Source: Nocardia tenerifensis NBRC 101015
GTDB lineage: Bacteria > Actinomycetota > Actinomycetes > Mycobacteriales > Mycobacteriaceae
DNA: 38,778 nt
Direction of reading: 5' to 3'
Assembly: GCF_000308715.1 (NCBI RefSeq)
Contig: NZ_BAGH01000285.1
Span: 1-38,778 of the forward strand
Under the pieces are notes generated by a model, which made no database searches, was not told the origin of the DNA, and worked only from the letters and a program-made list of their open reading frames with translations. The position numbers and the translations under genes are program-made. Every line of letters begins with the position of its first letter. The first letter of the stretch is position 1. This document shows, piece by piece, positions 1 through 8,414 of the stretch.

Positions 1-340
1 CCTCCGCGACGACAGCCGCGTTGGTCTCCGGCTCGTCGGTGCAGGCGATCGCGTACCACGCACCGTCCAGGTCGCCGTCGGCGTAGGCGCGCAGCACGAC
101 GGTGATCTGCCCGGAGGTCGCCATCCCCTCGACCGCCGGGGTCACCTCACGGCTGATGACGTGCACGTCCGCGCCCGAGGCGATCAGCAGTCCGAGCCTG
201 CGCTGGGCGACCGTTCCGCCGCCGACCACGACGACGCGACGGCCGTCGAGGTCGAGCCCGACCAGATAGTTCGGGTCGCCCTCTTGCGGCGCGGCACTGG
301 ATACCGCCTGGTCATCGGTGTGGTCTGACGTGTTCGACAC
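1..340 (-). CDS. cysG: Siroheme synthase / uroporphyrinogen-III methyltransferase, N-terminal part (cut by left edge)
   Basis: Only the first 113 codons are present; the rest lies left of base 1. The start is GTG at 340. After a short polar leader the protein has a beta-strand and the glycine-rich NAD-binding motif VVVVGGGTVAQRR (residues 36-48). This is the signature of the precorrin-2 dehydrogenase/ferrochelatase domain of CysG/Met8. The family oxidises precorrin-2 to sirohydrochlorin; in full-length actinobacterial proteins a C-terminal SUMT domain makes precorrin-2 from uroporphyrinogen III. I cannot see that domain here. The gene points away from the window, in the same orientation as cobO and cobB at the right end. 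A short part of this domain (202-243) is repeated at 28202-28243, in the same orientation. Family assignment is firm; the fused SUMT domain is inferred from relatives. Confidence 0.88.
   Translation of the reverse strand, partial: MSNTSDHTDDQAVSSAAPQEGDPNYLVGLDLDGRRVVVVGGGTVAQRRLGLLIASGADVHVISREVTPAVEGMATSGQITVVLRAYADGDLDGAWYAIACTDEPETNAAVVAE
202..243 (+). repeat. Direct repeat, left copy (inside cysG)
   Basis: 42 bp within the NAD-binding loop of cysG; 40 of 42 bases match 28202-28243 in the same orientation, with mismatches at 220 and 238. The repeats bracket the accessory block. Confidence 0.65.
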
Positions 341-457
341 AGTTTTCGAGCCTACGGCCTGCCCGCGGCACGACGGCAATCGACTCTGTCACCGCTGGTC
401 CGAGGTCTGTGACGGGCGCGGTAGCGGGAAACGGTCGAGGATCGGGACTTCGCCCGC

Positions 458-1849
458 TTACTCCTGGCCTGCCACTCGGTGCGGCGCTTCTGCCTCGCCG
501 AGGTCCCAGAACAGCCCCGCCATCAAACCGAGCGCCTCGCGTGCCAGCGGCGCGAGCAGGTGCTCGTCCGGCGCGTGCTGGTCACACGCCGAGTAGGAGT
601 GCGGGATCCAGATGGTAGGCAGGCCGAGTTCGCCGGCGAATGCGTCATTGGGAAGGCTCCCGCCGAAATTGGGCAGCAGCGCGGGCGGTGACCCCGCGGT
701 CCGTTCCAGCGAGGTCAGCGCGAACCGCACCCAACGGTCGCCGGGGTCGGTCCGAGTGGCGGGCAGCACCGCCCCGGGCACGACATCCACCATGCGGAAT
801 CCATGCTGGTCGAGGTGCATACGAACGGCGTCGGTCAGGGCCTCGGTGTCGGTGCCGACGACGAAACGGAGGTGGCAGCGTGCGTGCGCGGTGCCCGGGA
901 TCTCGCCGAATGGTGCGTCCGGTTCGCCGGCGGTTAGCGACAGCACCTCGAGTGTGTTCCATCCGACGACCCGCTCAGCCGGCGTGAGTCCGGGTTCACC
1001 CCAGTCTTCGTCCACGGCCGGGTCATCGGGGTCATTGCCGACCGGAATGGTGCGCAGCGCCGTTCGCACTTCCGGTGGGATCGGCGGGGGGCGCAGGCCT
1101 GGAACCAGGATCTCGCCGCGCCCGTCGACCAGGCAGGAAATCGCATTGGCCAGCACCGTAGCCGCGTTGCGGAGCGCACCGCCCCAACTGCCCGACTGAT
1201 ACGACCGGTCACGTAGCCGAACACTCAGGGCGAAGTCGGCGGTGCCACGCGTTCCCAGGAAAACGGTCGGACGTCCGGCTGCCACCCGGGGCCCGTCCGA
1301 CGCGATCAGCAGGTCGGCGGCGAGTTCTGCGCGTTGCTCGGCACAGAACTGCGCCAAGCCGGGCGATCCACTCTCTTCAGCCGTCTCGATCAATATCGTG
1401 AGGTTGAAGCCGAGGCTGCCGCCACGGGCCTTCAGGACCTGTTCCAGCGCAGCGAGATTGACCGTGTGTTGGCCCTTGTTGTCCGCCGTGCCGCGGCCAT
1501 ACCAGCGGGTCCCCTCGACCGTGACCGACCAGGGGTCGAGCCCGGCGCGCCAGCCGCGCGCATCGGCCGGCACCACATCGGCGTGCCCGTAGAGGAGGGC
1601 GGTCGGCCGATCATCGCCTTCGTGACGGTGCGCGACCAGCAGCGGCTTGCCTGCGCAGACCGGGTTGTCGAGTATCCGGGGCACGGCACCCAGCCGCTCG
1701 GCCGCCGGCGCCATCTCCTGCTCCAGGTAGCCGCGCAGTTCCACCGCGCCGCCCTCGGTACGGAAACCTACCCTTCTCGCCAGATCCGCATGAAAAGCGC
1801 CGGAGTCGAAATACCCTGTGGCATAACGCATGGCGAGCGATCGGGTCAT
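458..1849 (-). CDS. M20-family metallopeptidase / amidohydrolase
   Basis: 463 aa from ATG 1849. It carries all the hallmarks of a di-zinc M20 peptidase: YGHADVVP (residues 87-94), GRGTADNKG (118-126) with the bridging Asp, ETAEESG (155-161) with the general-base Glu pair, and a C-terminal HSYSACDQHAPDE segment giving the last His ligand. The family hydrolyses dipeptides or N-acyl amino acids in the cytoplasm; the substrate here is unknown. The start is set by a TACTGT -10-like element (1856-1861 on the minus strand) 6 nt upstream of ATG 1849, with no Shine-Dalgarno, suggesting leaderless translation. A longer reading frame to 1894 is less likely. The gene is intact, lies 117 bp from the cysG start on the same strand, and could be chromosomal background rather than part of the cluster. 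It could equally serve as a late-stage deprotecting peptidase. Confidence 0.85.
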   Translation of the reverse strand: MTRSLAMRYATGYFDSGAFHADLARRVGFRTEGGAVELRGYLEQEMAPAAERLGAVPRILDNPVCAGKPLLVAHRHEGDDRPTALLYGHADVVPADARGWRAGLDPWSVTVEGTRWYGRGTADNKGQHTVNLAALEQVLKARGGSLGFNLTILIETAEESGSPGLAQFCAEQRAELAADLLIASDGPRVAAGRPTVFLGTRGTADFALSVRLRDRSYQSGSWGGALRNAATVLANAISCLVDGRGEILVPGLRPPPIPPEVRTALRTIPVGNDPDDPAVDEDWGEPGLTPAERVVGWNTLEVLSLTAGEPDAPFGEIPGTAHARCHLRFVVGTDTEALTDAVRMHLDQHGFRMVDVVPGAVLPATRTDPGDRWVRFALTSLERTAGSPPALLPNFGGSLPNDAFAGELGLPTIWIPHSYSACDQHAPDEHLLAPLAREALGLMAGLFWDLGEAEAPHRVAGQE

Positions 1850-1855
1850 CCTTCG

Positions 1856-1861
1856 ACAGTA
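1856..1861 (-). promoter_or_regulatory. -10-like element for a leaderless M20 peptidase mRNA
   Basis: TACTGT on the minus strand ends 6 nt before ATG 1849, the spacing expected when transcription starts on the A of the start codon. There is no purine-rich ribosome site in front of this ATG. No convincing -35 box is visible. Inference from spacing only. Confidence 0.35.
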
Positions 1862-2086
1862 GGTCAGCCGGCAACCACGGGCAACGATGTCCAACGGTCG
1901 CCGCGTCGACCGCCAGTCGAAACATCAAGTGCCACTTTCTGGTTCGGGGGATGGCAAACATACGGCACTGTCTCGCCTTCCGTAGCTACCCGGTGGCGGC
2001 ACGGGTGCCGATGAAGTGCCGCAATATCTTTCGTGAGTGACGTCATAGCCGCACAGCGCGAAAAGTCACTCGCCGAGCTCCGCGGG

Positions 2087-2720
2087 CTACACCTGGCCCG
2101 CGTCTCGGATGAGCATCGGCGCGACGGCGCCTGCCGACCTGGCATCGACGTAGTCGGGCGAGGTAATGCCGATCCGGCGCATCGCGGTTCCGGTCAACGC
2201 CTCCAGCAGGCAGTGACGCGCGAGTTGCGCGGTCACGCCCGGGCCGATGTCGTAGGGCGGACTCACCTCGACCACGTCCATTCCGACCATGCCGACCTCG
2301 GCTGCCGGCCTACGGACCGCCCAGAGCAGTCCGGCACTGGTCAGTCCGCCGGGCTCCGAGTCCCGGTGCCTGGCGCATATGCCGCGTCGGCGACGTCGAC
2401 ATCGACCGAGATGCACAGGTGATCAACCGTATCGAGCGCTTCGTCGACCGCTCGCTCCAGAACTTTCGCGAACCGTCACGCCGAACCTCGGCCATGTAGT
2501 GGCTGCGCATCTGCTGCTCCGCCATCCACGCCGAGATCAGCGCCTGAGGCAGGTAGCCCAGAGCCCGACCTGGACGAATATTTGCCCAGGGACAGCACCA
2601 CTTTCGATAAGCCTGCACATCGGCGCGCCGTAGCCATGTAGGGGCGCCGCGCGTGTCCGGCGCGGTGTCCGCGTGCGCATCGAAGTGCACGATGCTCACC
2701 TTTCCGTACCCGTAGGCGAA
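2087..2720 (-). pseudogene. Decayed agmatinase/ureohydrolase (minus copy)
   Basis: Pieces of a SpeB-like ureohydrolase are spread over different minus-strand frames. The metal-binding motif VHFDAHADT sits near 2660-2690. WMAEQQMRSHYMAEVRR lies near 2490-2530. A C-terminal part follows with EPGGLTSAGLL, VGMVGMDVVEVSPPYD and ALTGTAMRRIGI, ending at 2087. No single frame joins them, so at least two frameshifts are present. The intact family hydrolyses agmatine to putrescine and urea using two Mn ions. The copy is head to head with a second decayed copy (2865-3470). The N-terminal limit is approximate, because similarity fades near 2720. Confidence 0.7.
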
Positions 2721-2864
2721 ATTCTTCGGGTTCGACGCCCGACAGCGCTCGGTCATGGAGGAACGAGTCCGTGCACGCTCGAGGGCGGAGTCCTTTCGCG
2801 ACGACTGCGTCTTCGTCGAGAACGGCGACTCGCTCGAGCGGGACCGGCAGGGAAGTCCGCGACC

Positions 2865-3470
2865 GTAGGTAACGCCGACGCGACCTACGCCGCCGTTCAC
2901 GCTTTCGTCGCCGAGATACTCGCGGGCGGCGCCATGTCGATCGTCCTCGGCGGGTTCCCGCTACAACGTCAGTCAAGTTGGGTTACGCGGGTATACGGCG
3001 CACCCCGCAGCTCTGGAGTGGATGGCGCAACAGCAGGTCCGCAGTCATTTCATGACCGAGATTCGCAGGCGCGGTTTTGCCGCCGTCCTCGATCAGGTGA
3101 TCGATGAGGCGCTCGGCACCGTCGATCACCTTTACCTGTCCGTGGATATCGGCGTGGCCGATCCCGCCTTCGCCCCTGGCACCGGAATTTCGGAACCGGG
3201 TGGGCTCACCAGCGACGAACTGATGTCCGCGATGCGCCGAGCGGCCGTAGCGGCCGGGATCGTCGCCATGGATGTTTGGAGGTCAGCCCGCCCTACGACC
3301 CTGGTGCGGGTCCGACGGCGCAGTCGCCCGCCGCTGCATGCTGGACGCACTGACCGGTACCGCGATGCGCCGTATCGGCCTGACGCAGCGCCGCTACGTG
3401 GATGCGCGGGCGACCAGCGCCGGGCCGGTTCGGACGTTCCGCCCCGGCGGTATCGGACCGCGGCGCTAGA
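2865..3470 (+). pseudogene. Decayed agmatinase/ureohydrolase (plus copy)
   Basis: The plus strand shows a second ureohydrolase remnant. It has GNADATYAAVHAFVAEIL and then AMSIVLGG, typical of the family before its GDHS motif. A large internal deletion removes the DAHxD region. Then come QVGLRGYTAHPAALEWM and MAQQQVRSHFMTEIRRRG, followed by LYLSVDIGVADPAFAPG. The last motif normally reads SxDIDxxDP; one metal-ligand Asp is Gly here. A frameshift near 3280 moves the C-terminal part (MLDALTGTAMRRIGL) to another frame. The deletion, lost ligand and frameshift make it non-functional. It is not a simple inverted duplicate of the minus copy: the two differ in sequence and have lost different parts. 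Confidence 0.7.
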
Positions 3471-3503
3471 GGGACGGCGCTCCATACCCAGCGCATGGGC
3501 ACC

Positions 3504-3509
3504 TATTAT
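3504..3509 (+). promoter_or_regulatory. -10 element (TATTAT) for leaderless proS
   Basis: TATTAT ends 6 nt before ATG 3516. No ribosome-binding site precedes that ATG or the alternative ATG at 3495. This arrangement decides the start at 3516 and predicts a leaderless mRNA. The -35 region is not recognisable. Confidence 0.4.
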
Positions 3510-3515
3510 TCACGC

Positions 3516-4928
3516 ATGGCAAACGCATCCGTGCTCACTCCACAGGCAGTGGACTTCCCGCGCTGGTATCAGGACGTCATCAACAAGGCGGAGCTAGCCG
3601 ATAACGGACCGGTACGCGGCACCATGGTCATTCGACCGTACGGGTACGGCATATGGGAGCGGATGCAGCTCGAACTGGACGCCCGCATCAAGAAGGCCGG
3701 CGCGGAGAACGCCTATTTTCCGCTGTTCATTCCTGAGTCTTATCTTGCCAAGGAAGCTGAGCATGTCGAGGGCTTCGCTCCCGAACTCGCGGTGGTCACC
3801 CACGGTGGCGGCAAGCAACTCGAAGAGCCGATCGTCGTGCGGCCGACCTCTGAGACCATCATCAATGAGTACTTTTCCAAATGGGTGCAGAGCTACCGGG
3901 ATCTGCCCCTGCTCATCAACCAGTGGGCAAACGTCGTCCGCTGGGAGAAACGGCCGCGGGTGTTCCTGCGCACTACCGAGTTCCTCTGGCAGGAGGGACA
4001 TACCGCGCATGCCACGTTCGAGCAGGCACGTGACTACGCCGCGATGATCCTGCGCGACGTCTACGAGCGCTTCATGGTCGATATCCTCGCCATCTCCGTT
4101 GTGCCAGGACGCAAGCCGCCGAAGGAACGTTTCGCCGGCGCCATCAATACCCTCACCCTGGAGGCGATGATGGGCGACGGCAAAGCGCTGCAACTCGGAA
4201 CCAGCCATGAGCTGGGCCAGAACTTCGCCAAGGCCTTCGACACCGGTTTTCTGACCGAGGCGGGTGACCGTGCGCATGTCTGGCAGACCTCATGGGGAAG
4301 CACCACGCGTATGGTGGGCGGCCTGATCATGGTGCACGGCGACGACCACGGCTTGCGCGTGCCGCCGCGGATCGCCTCGACTCAGCTTGTTGTCATGGCC
4401 GTCAAGGATGACGAAGCAGTGCTGACCAAGGTTCGAGAGATCGGCCGAGAGCTGATGGACGCCGGGGTACGCGTTGTGGTGGACGATAAGGTCCACACGC
4501 CGTTCGGCCGCCGCGCCGTGGATTGGGAGCTCAAGGGCGTCCCGCTGCGTCTCGACGTCGGCCCGCGCGATCTCGCGAATGGAACCGGAGTCCTGGTACG
4601 GCGTATCCGGGGCGAGAAGTACCCGATCGCTCTCGACTCGTTGGCGGCCACGATTCCGCTGCTGCTGGAGGAGGATCAGGCATTGTTGCTCAGCCAGTCC
4701 AAGGAATACCGCGAGTCCCGCACCGTTGACGTCGACAGCGTCGAGCAGGCTGTCGAGGCCGCTGCGACGGGCTGGGCGCGCATTCCCTGGGCAAAAATCG
4801 ACGCCGTCGGCGAGGCCTTTCTCGCCGAGAACGGAGTAACCATTCGCTGCTTGCTCGCTCCGGACGGGTCGCTGGCCGAGTCCGATGACACTCCCGACAG
4901 CGTCGCGATCGTCGCCCGCGCCTACTGA
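3516..4928 (+). CDS. proS: Prolyl-tRNA synthetase, archaeal/eukaryotic type (no editing insert)
   Basis: 470 aa class II synthetase. Motif 1 is around GTMVIRPYGYGIWERMQ (residues 35-51). Motif 2 is RWEKRPRVFLRTTEFLWQEG (142-161), followed by HTAH. TSHELGQNF (229-237) binds the adenylate and tRNA end. Motif 3 is HGDDHGLRVPPRIA (274-287). The protein ends in a C-terminal Tyr, a trait of the archaeal/eukaryotic ProRS class. The roughly 180-residue INS editing domain of bacterial-type ProRS between motifs 2 and 3 is absent. The enzyme charges tRNA-Pro. In mycobacteria the housekeeping proS near cysG is bacterial-type and would be expected left of this window, so this gene may be a second copy giving resistance to a cluster product. 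That is inference: if the genome holds no other proS, it is simply the housekeeping enzyme. The 3' end overlaps the methyltransferase gene by 7 nt, convergently. Confidence 0.92.
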   Translation: MANASVLTPQAVDFPRWYQDVINKAELADNGPVRGTMVIRPYGYGIWERMQLELDARIKKAGAENAYFPLFIPESYLAKEAEHVEGFAPELAVVTHGGGKQLEEPIVVRPTSETIINEYFSKWVQSYRDLPLLINQWANVVRWEKRPRVFLRTTEFLWQEGHTAHATFEQARDYAAMILRDVYERFMVDILAISVVPGRKPPKERFAGAINTLTLEAMMGDGKALQLGTSHELGQNFAKAFDTGFLTEAGDRAHVWQTSWGSTTRMVGGLIMVHGDDHGLRVPPRIASTQLVVMAVKDDEAVLTKVREIGRELMDAGVRVVVDDKVHTPFGRRAVDWELKGVPLRLDVGPRDLANGTGVLVRRIRGEKYPIALDSLAATIPLLLEEDQALLLSQSKEYRESRTVDVDSVEQAVEAAATGWARIPWAKIDAVGEAFLAENGVTIRCLLAPDGSLAESDDTPDSVAIVARAY

Positions 4929-5611
4929 GCGGCGAGCCGTCTCGCCGAATGCCGCGCGGCGAGACGGCTCTCCACGTAATAGTATTCCGGATATAAGCGC
5001 GTTCCCCGGGGCGGGTAATATTCCTTCGCCCACGCGCAGGGGTATACCCCCGTTAATTCCAGACCGGCATCCTCGATCATCGCTCGGAAATCATCGGCAC
5101 TCGATTGACTGGCATCCTCTTGCAGGAGCACTCGTCCGGCGTCCGATAAATACCGAGGTATCTGTCGGTAGAACTTCTCGTGTATGCGCCATCCGATGTC
5201 GTTGTAGATCAGCTGCGTATGGCCGCCGGGCGAGGGTGTGCTATCGGGACAATGGGGAGGATTAGCCACCACGAGGTCGTAGACGTTGCCTTGCGGAAGC
5301 GCGTCCATGCAGTCCGAAGTGTAGACCCGCACGGAGTCGTCGAGCCCATTACGGCGAACTGTCTCCTGGCAGGAGGCTACCGCGGCAGGGTTCACGTCGA
5401 TCAGCGCGAGCTCATCGCAGAGTCCAGCTGCGAGCAGTGAGAAACCGATGAACCCGGGGCCGGCACACCACTCCAGAATGCGGTCGACTTTCCCGACGTG
5501 ATCAGAAATAAAGGAGAGGTAATCCTGGCCGAATCTGGCGCCGCCTCCATCGATTTCATCGAGATAACAGACGTCTATCGAGCCGTAAGTCACCGTTTTG
5601 TAATCGACCAT
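4922..5611 (-). CDS. Class I SAM-dependent methyltransferase-fold enzyme
   Basis: 229 aa; ATG 5611 has the ribosome site GAAGGGA about 8 nt upstream. Motif I is LEWCAGPGFIG (residues 46-56), the acidic residue for the SAM ribose is in ALIDVNP (69-75), and motif IV is NPPH (117-120), resembling the NPPY motif of N-methyltransferases such as PrmC. The fold is therefore clear but the substrate is not. It starts 19 nt after the P450 stop and is probably co-transcribed with it. Two readings are possible: an N-methyltransferase acting on the cluster product, or a SAM-consuming cyclase of the MTase fold. VioH and AzeJ are such cyclases and make azetidine-2-carboxylate, a proline mimic. The second idea is prompted only by the neighbouring ProRS. 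Confidence 0.82.
   Translation of the reverse strand: MVDYKTVTYGSIDVCYLDEIDGGGARFGQDYLSFISDHVGKVDRILEWCAGPGFIGFSLLAAGLCDELALIDVNPAAVASCQETVRRNGLDDSVRVYTSDCMDALPQGNVYDLVVANPPHCPDSTPSPGGHTQLIYNDIGWRIHEKFYRQIPRYLSDAGRVLLQEDASQSSADDFRAMIEDAGLELTGVYPCAWAKEYYPPRGTRLYPEYYYVESRLAARHSARRLAAQ
4934..4970. terminator. Perfect 14-bp hairpin at the convergent proS / methyltransferase ends
   Basis: GAGCCGTCTCGCCG (4934-4947) and its exact reverse complement (4957-4970) flank a 9-nt loop, starting 6 nt after the proS stop. No U-run follows, which is common for actinobacterial terminators. It lies inside the last codons of the opposing methyltransferase gene, encoding its Arg/Ala-rich tail, so it serves proS as terminator while being coding on the other strand. 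Confidence 0.6.
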
Positions 5612-5630
5612 GGGGCCGTCCCTTCGTGAA

Positions 5631-6857
5631 TCAGGCAGGCTGGAGCCGGACAGGCAGACTGCGATGACCATTGGAGATGAACGATTCCACCGGCCGCAAC
5701 GCCTCGGGGGCGACGGCAAGGGCAATATCGGGAAAGCGGCCGAACAGCGCAGGCAGCGCCACTTCGGCCTCCAACCGGGCGAGTTGCGCGCCGAGACAGA
5801 AATGCACACCGTAGCCGAAGGCGAGATGCTCCTTGCTGGGCCGCCGGACATCGAAGCGCAGGGGCTGATCGGGGTGGTGTTCCGGATCGAGTCCGGCGGC
5901 CGCGAGCGCGGCCACGATGGCGTCCCCGGCACGGATGAGCGCCCCGTCGACCTCGATGTCCTCGATGGCGTAGCGCAGCGGAAGGTTCGCCACCGGGGCC
6001 TGCCAACGCAGCGTCTCCTCGATGACCTCACCCCAGGAACGTTCGGCCGACCGAACGAGATCGAGCTGGTCAGGGTTGGTGAGCATGGCGACGATGGCAT
6101 GGTCGAGCAGGTTGACGGTCGTTTCGTGACCGGCTGCGATCACCTGGGTCACCATGTCGACCAATTCCTTCTCCGTGAGCCGCGAGCCGTCGCTGTCCCT
6201 GGCGGCGATGAGGCCACTGGCCAGATCGTCACCGGGGGTCTTGCGTTTGACGGCGATGAGGTTGGCCAAGAGGGTGTACAGCTCCTGCTCGTTGGCCAGC
6301 GCCGCTTCCGCGGTCGCGGTGGTGTCGAACACGGCGTCGACGAAACGGCGCAGCCCAGGGCGGTTTTCGTCCGGGACGCCGACTAGTCGGCAGATGACCT
6401 CGATCGGCAACGGGTAAGCGAAACCCTCGCGCAAATCGATCGTATCGGCAGGTAGCGCCGCGAGACCGTCCAACAGTTCTTCGGTGATCTGCTCGATCTG
6501 TGGACGCAGGGCGGTGATCCGACGAGCGCTGAACGTGCCCGCCACCAGCGACCGTAGCCGCCGGTGATCCGCGCCGTAGGTCGTGAACATGTTGTTCATC
6601 GACACCCACATGCGTAATGACCAGTCCGCGGGAATCTCGCCGTTGATCCAGGCCGGCCAGTGCTGACTAGCGTCCTTGGAGACGCGTGGATCCGACAACA
6701 GCTGTTTCAGTGCATCCTGTCTGGTGACGGCCCAGGCCACCACCCCGCCGGGCAGTTCGACCCTGGTCGCGGCGCCACGCTGGACGAGGATCGAGGCCTC
6801 GGCCTGAATGTCCCGTCCGGTGGGGTCGAGGACAAAAGGACGATTCGGAGCTTCCAC
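5631..6857 (-). CDS. Cytochrome P450
   Basis: 408 aa, the normal length of a soluble bacterial P450. The start is GTG 6857, preceded by GGGGGAA at 7 nt. The I-helix has AGHETT (residues 242-247) with the acid-alcohol pair, the K-helix ExxR is ETLR (281-284), and the heme loop is [10 protein letters not shown] (347-356) with Cys354 as the iron ligand. The overall look is of the CYP107/CYP105-like biosynthetic group, which hydroxylates or couples natural-product intermediates with external ferredoxin. No ferredoxin or ferredoxin reductase gene is visible nearby. It sits between the MFS exporter (93 bp upstream) and the methyltransferase (19 bp downstream), and an inverted repeat at 6885-6912 lies in its upstream region. 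Substrate unknown. Confidence 0.93.
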   Translation of the reverse strand: MEAPNRPFVLDPTGRDIQAEASILVQRGAATRVELPGGVVAWAVTRQDALKQLLSDPRVSKDASQHWPAWINGEIPADWSLRMWVSMNNMFTTYGADHRRLRSLVAGTFSARRITALRPQIEQITEELLDGLAALPADTIDLREGFAYPLPIEVICRLVGVPDENRPGLRRFVDAVFDTTATAEAALANEQELYTLLANLIAVKRKTPGDDLASGLIAARDSDGSRLTEKELVDMVTQVIAAGHETTVNLLDHAIVAMLTNPDQLDLVRSAERSWGEVIEETLRWQAPVANLPLRYAIEDIEVDGALIRAGDAIVAALAAAGLDPEHHPDQPLRFDVRRPSKEHLAFGYGVHFCLGAQLARLEAEVALPALFGRFPDIALAVAPEALRPVESFISNGHRSLPVRLQPA

Positions 6858-6884
6858 TGATTATTCCCCCATAAGTCGAATATC

Positions 6885-6912
6885 TTATTCTATCGTACTG
6901 CCGATCGAATAA
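6885..6912. promoter_or_regulatory. Inverted repeat upstream of the P450 gene
   Basis: TTATTCTATC and GATCGAATAA are inverted 10-mers with one mismatch, separated by 8 nt, in an AT-rich stretch 28-55 nt upstream of the P450 start. Size and position fit a TetR/MarR-type operator or an operator-promoter overlap. No matching local TetR gene exists in the window. Confidence 0.35.
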
Positions 6913-6950
6913 ACCGCATGCATTCATCCGGCCACAGTGCAGGCTACCTG

Positions 6951-8387
6951 TCAATTCATCCGCCCGCCCGCGGATTCCACCGAGTCCGACGTCTCCGGAT
7001 GACTATTCCAACCTCCGCCGATTCCTATGATCAACGCACCGAGCACGCAAAAAACAGCGGCCGCCAGGTAAGCGAGATGGTACCCGGCGAGCTTGCCCGC
7101 GGCAGTTGCCGAGGTGGCCCCGGCCGCGGCGATCACGACCAAAACCACGACTCCGACGCTGGCGCCGATCTGCTGGCCGACGACATTGATGGCGCCGGCT
7201 ACGCCGTGCTGCCGCTGCGGAACTCCGGTCAGTCCGGCAGCGGTCATCGCCGGGAAGGCAAGGCCCATCCCGAGTCCGACGACGATTACTCCGGGCAGCA
7301 CATGCACCCAGTAGTTGCCGGCCAACGGGGTCCACATCCACAAGGCGATGCCGGCCGCGACCAGAATGAGACCGCCGATCAGCAAGGGACGTTGTCCATA
7401 TCTGATCAGCAGCCGGTCGGTGAAGTAATTGGCAACTACGAATACCGCACATGAGAGCGGCAATACGGCGAAAGCCGATTGCAGTGGCGAATAGCTCAGT
7501 ATATTTTGCAGGTAGAGCGGCGCGAAAAACATCAGGCCGACCACGGTCGTGTACGAAACGACAGCGGTTACCGCGCCGGCGCGTACCGAAACGGCGCGGA
7601 AAATTGTCAGCGGCATCAGCGGTTCCTTCGCGCGCCGTTCCCACATCATGAACATCACTAGGAGCAGGCCCGCGACCGTGAGGGACGTCAAGGCAACGGG
7701 GTTGGTCCAACCTGCCTCTCCGACCCGGCTCATCCCGAACACCACGAGGATCAGGCCGATCGTCACCGTGCACGCACCCCACCAATCGAGCGAGTGCGAC
7801 CGCCGAACGCTCGCGGGCAAGGCCGGCCTGACGGCCAGCAGCACCAGCAGGCCGAACGCGACGGAGACCGCGAACACCGACCGCCAGCCCAGCAACTGAG
7901 TCAGCACGCCGCCGACAACGAGACCACTGCTGGCGCTGACCGAACCGACCGCGGCGTAGACGCCGAACGCGTGATTACGTTGTGGCCCTTCAGAAAACAC
8001 CTCACTGATCAGAGCCAACGCGGCGGGACCCGACAACGCCGCGCCGATTCCCTGTACCGCGCGGGCGACGATCAGCACGGCCACGTTCGGGGCCAGCGCG
8101 CCGGCCAACGCGGCGGCCGTGAACAACCCGATGCCCAGCGCGAACAGGAGTCGCCGACCGAATACGTCGGCCATTCTGCCGCTCGAGAGCAAAAATCCCG
8201 CGAAAGTGACGCTGTACGACGTCATGACCCACTGCAGCGTGCCGGTGTCCACCTCGAATCTGCCACCGATCGCCGGTAGCGCCGCATTGATGACGTTCAG
8301 GCTGCCCACATCGAGTGCCAGCGCACCAGCGATGACGCCCAGCGCCAGTCCCAGCCGTACCTGGCTCGTCTCGGATTCCGTGTCCAA
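6951..8387 (-). CDS. MFS drug exporter, DHA2 (EmrB/QacA-like, 14 TM)
   Basis: 478 aa if translation starts at TTG 8387, which has an excellent GGAGGAG site 6-7 nt upstream; the open frame continues further up but without a ribosome site. The protein starts near the first helix (LGLALGVIAGALALDVGSLN), carries the motif-A loop GRMADVFGRRLL and an antiporter-type motif C region (GPAALALI), and has about 14 hydrophobic segments, ending in a polar tail. DHA2 transporters expel amphipathic toxins by proton antiport at the plasma membrane. Between the adenylation gene and the P450 on the same strand, it is the likely exporter of, and resistance determinant for, the cluster product. Confidence 0.9.
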   Translation of the reverse strand: MDTESETSQVRLGLALGVIAGALALDVGSLNVINAALPAIGGRFEVDTGTLQWVMTSYSVTFAGFLLSSGRMADVFGRRLLFALGIGLFTAAALAGALAPNVAVLIVARAVQGIGAALSGPAALALISEVFSEGPQRNHAFGVYAAVGSVSASSGLVVGGVLTQLLGWRSVFAVSVAFGLLVLLAVRPALPASVRRSHSLDWWGACTVTIGLILVVFGMSRVGEAGWTNPVALTSLTVAGLLLVMFMMWERRAKEPLMPLTIFRAVSVRAGAVTAVVSYTTVVGLMFFAPLYLQNILSYSPLQSAFAVLPLSCAVFVVANYFTDRLLIRYGQRPLLIGGLILVAAGIALWMWTPLAGNYWVHVLPGVIVVGLGMGLAFPAMTAAGLTGVPQRQHGVAGAINVVGQQIGASVGVVVLVVIAAAGATSATAAGKLAGYHLAYLAAAVFCVLGALIIGIGGGWNSHPETSDSVESAGGRMN

Positions 8388-8402
8388 GGCGTACTCCTCC
8401 TT

Positions 8403-8414
8403 GCAAAGCTTTGC
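8403..8414. promoter_or_regulatory. 12-bp perfect palindrome upstream of the MFS start
   Basis: GCAAAGCTTTGC lies 16-27 nt upstream of TTG 8387, next to the ribosome site. A repressor bound here would block transcription or early translation of the exporter. It could also be chance, because 12-bp palindromes are not rare. Confidence 0.3.

Noticed and set aside
1905..1920. CAGTCGAAA, resembling a StrR operator half-site, upstream of the M20 gene
   Set aside because: No matching GTTCGACTG half at the required distance.
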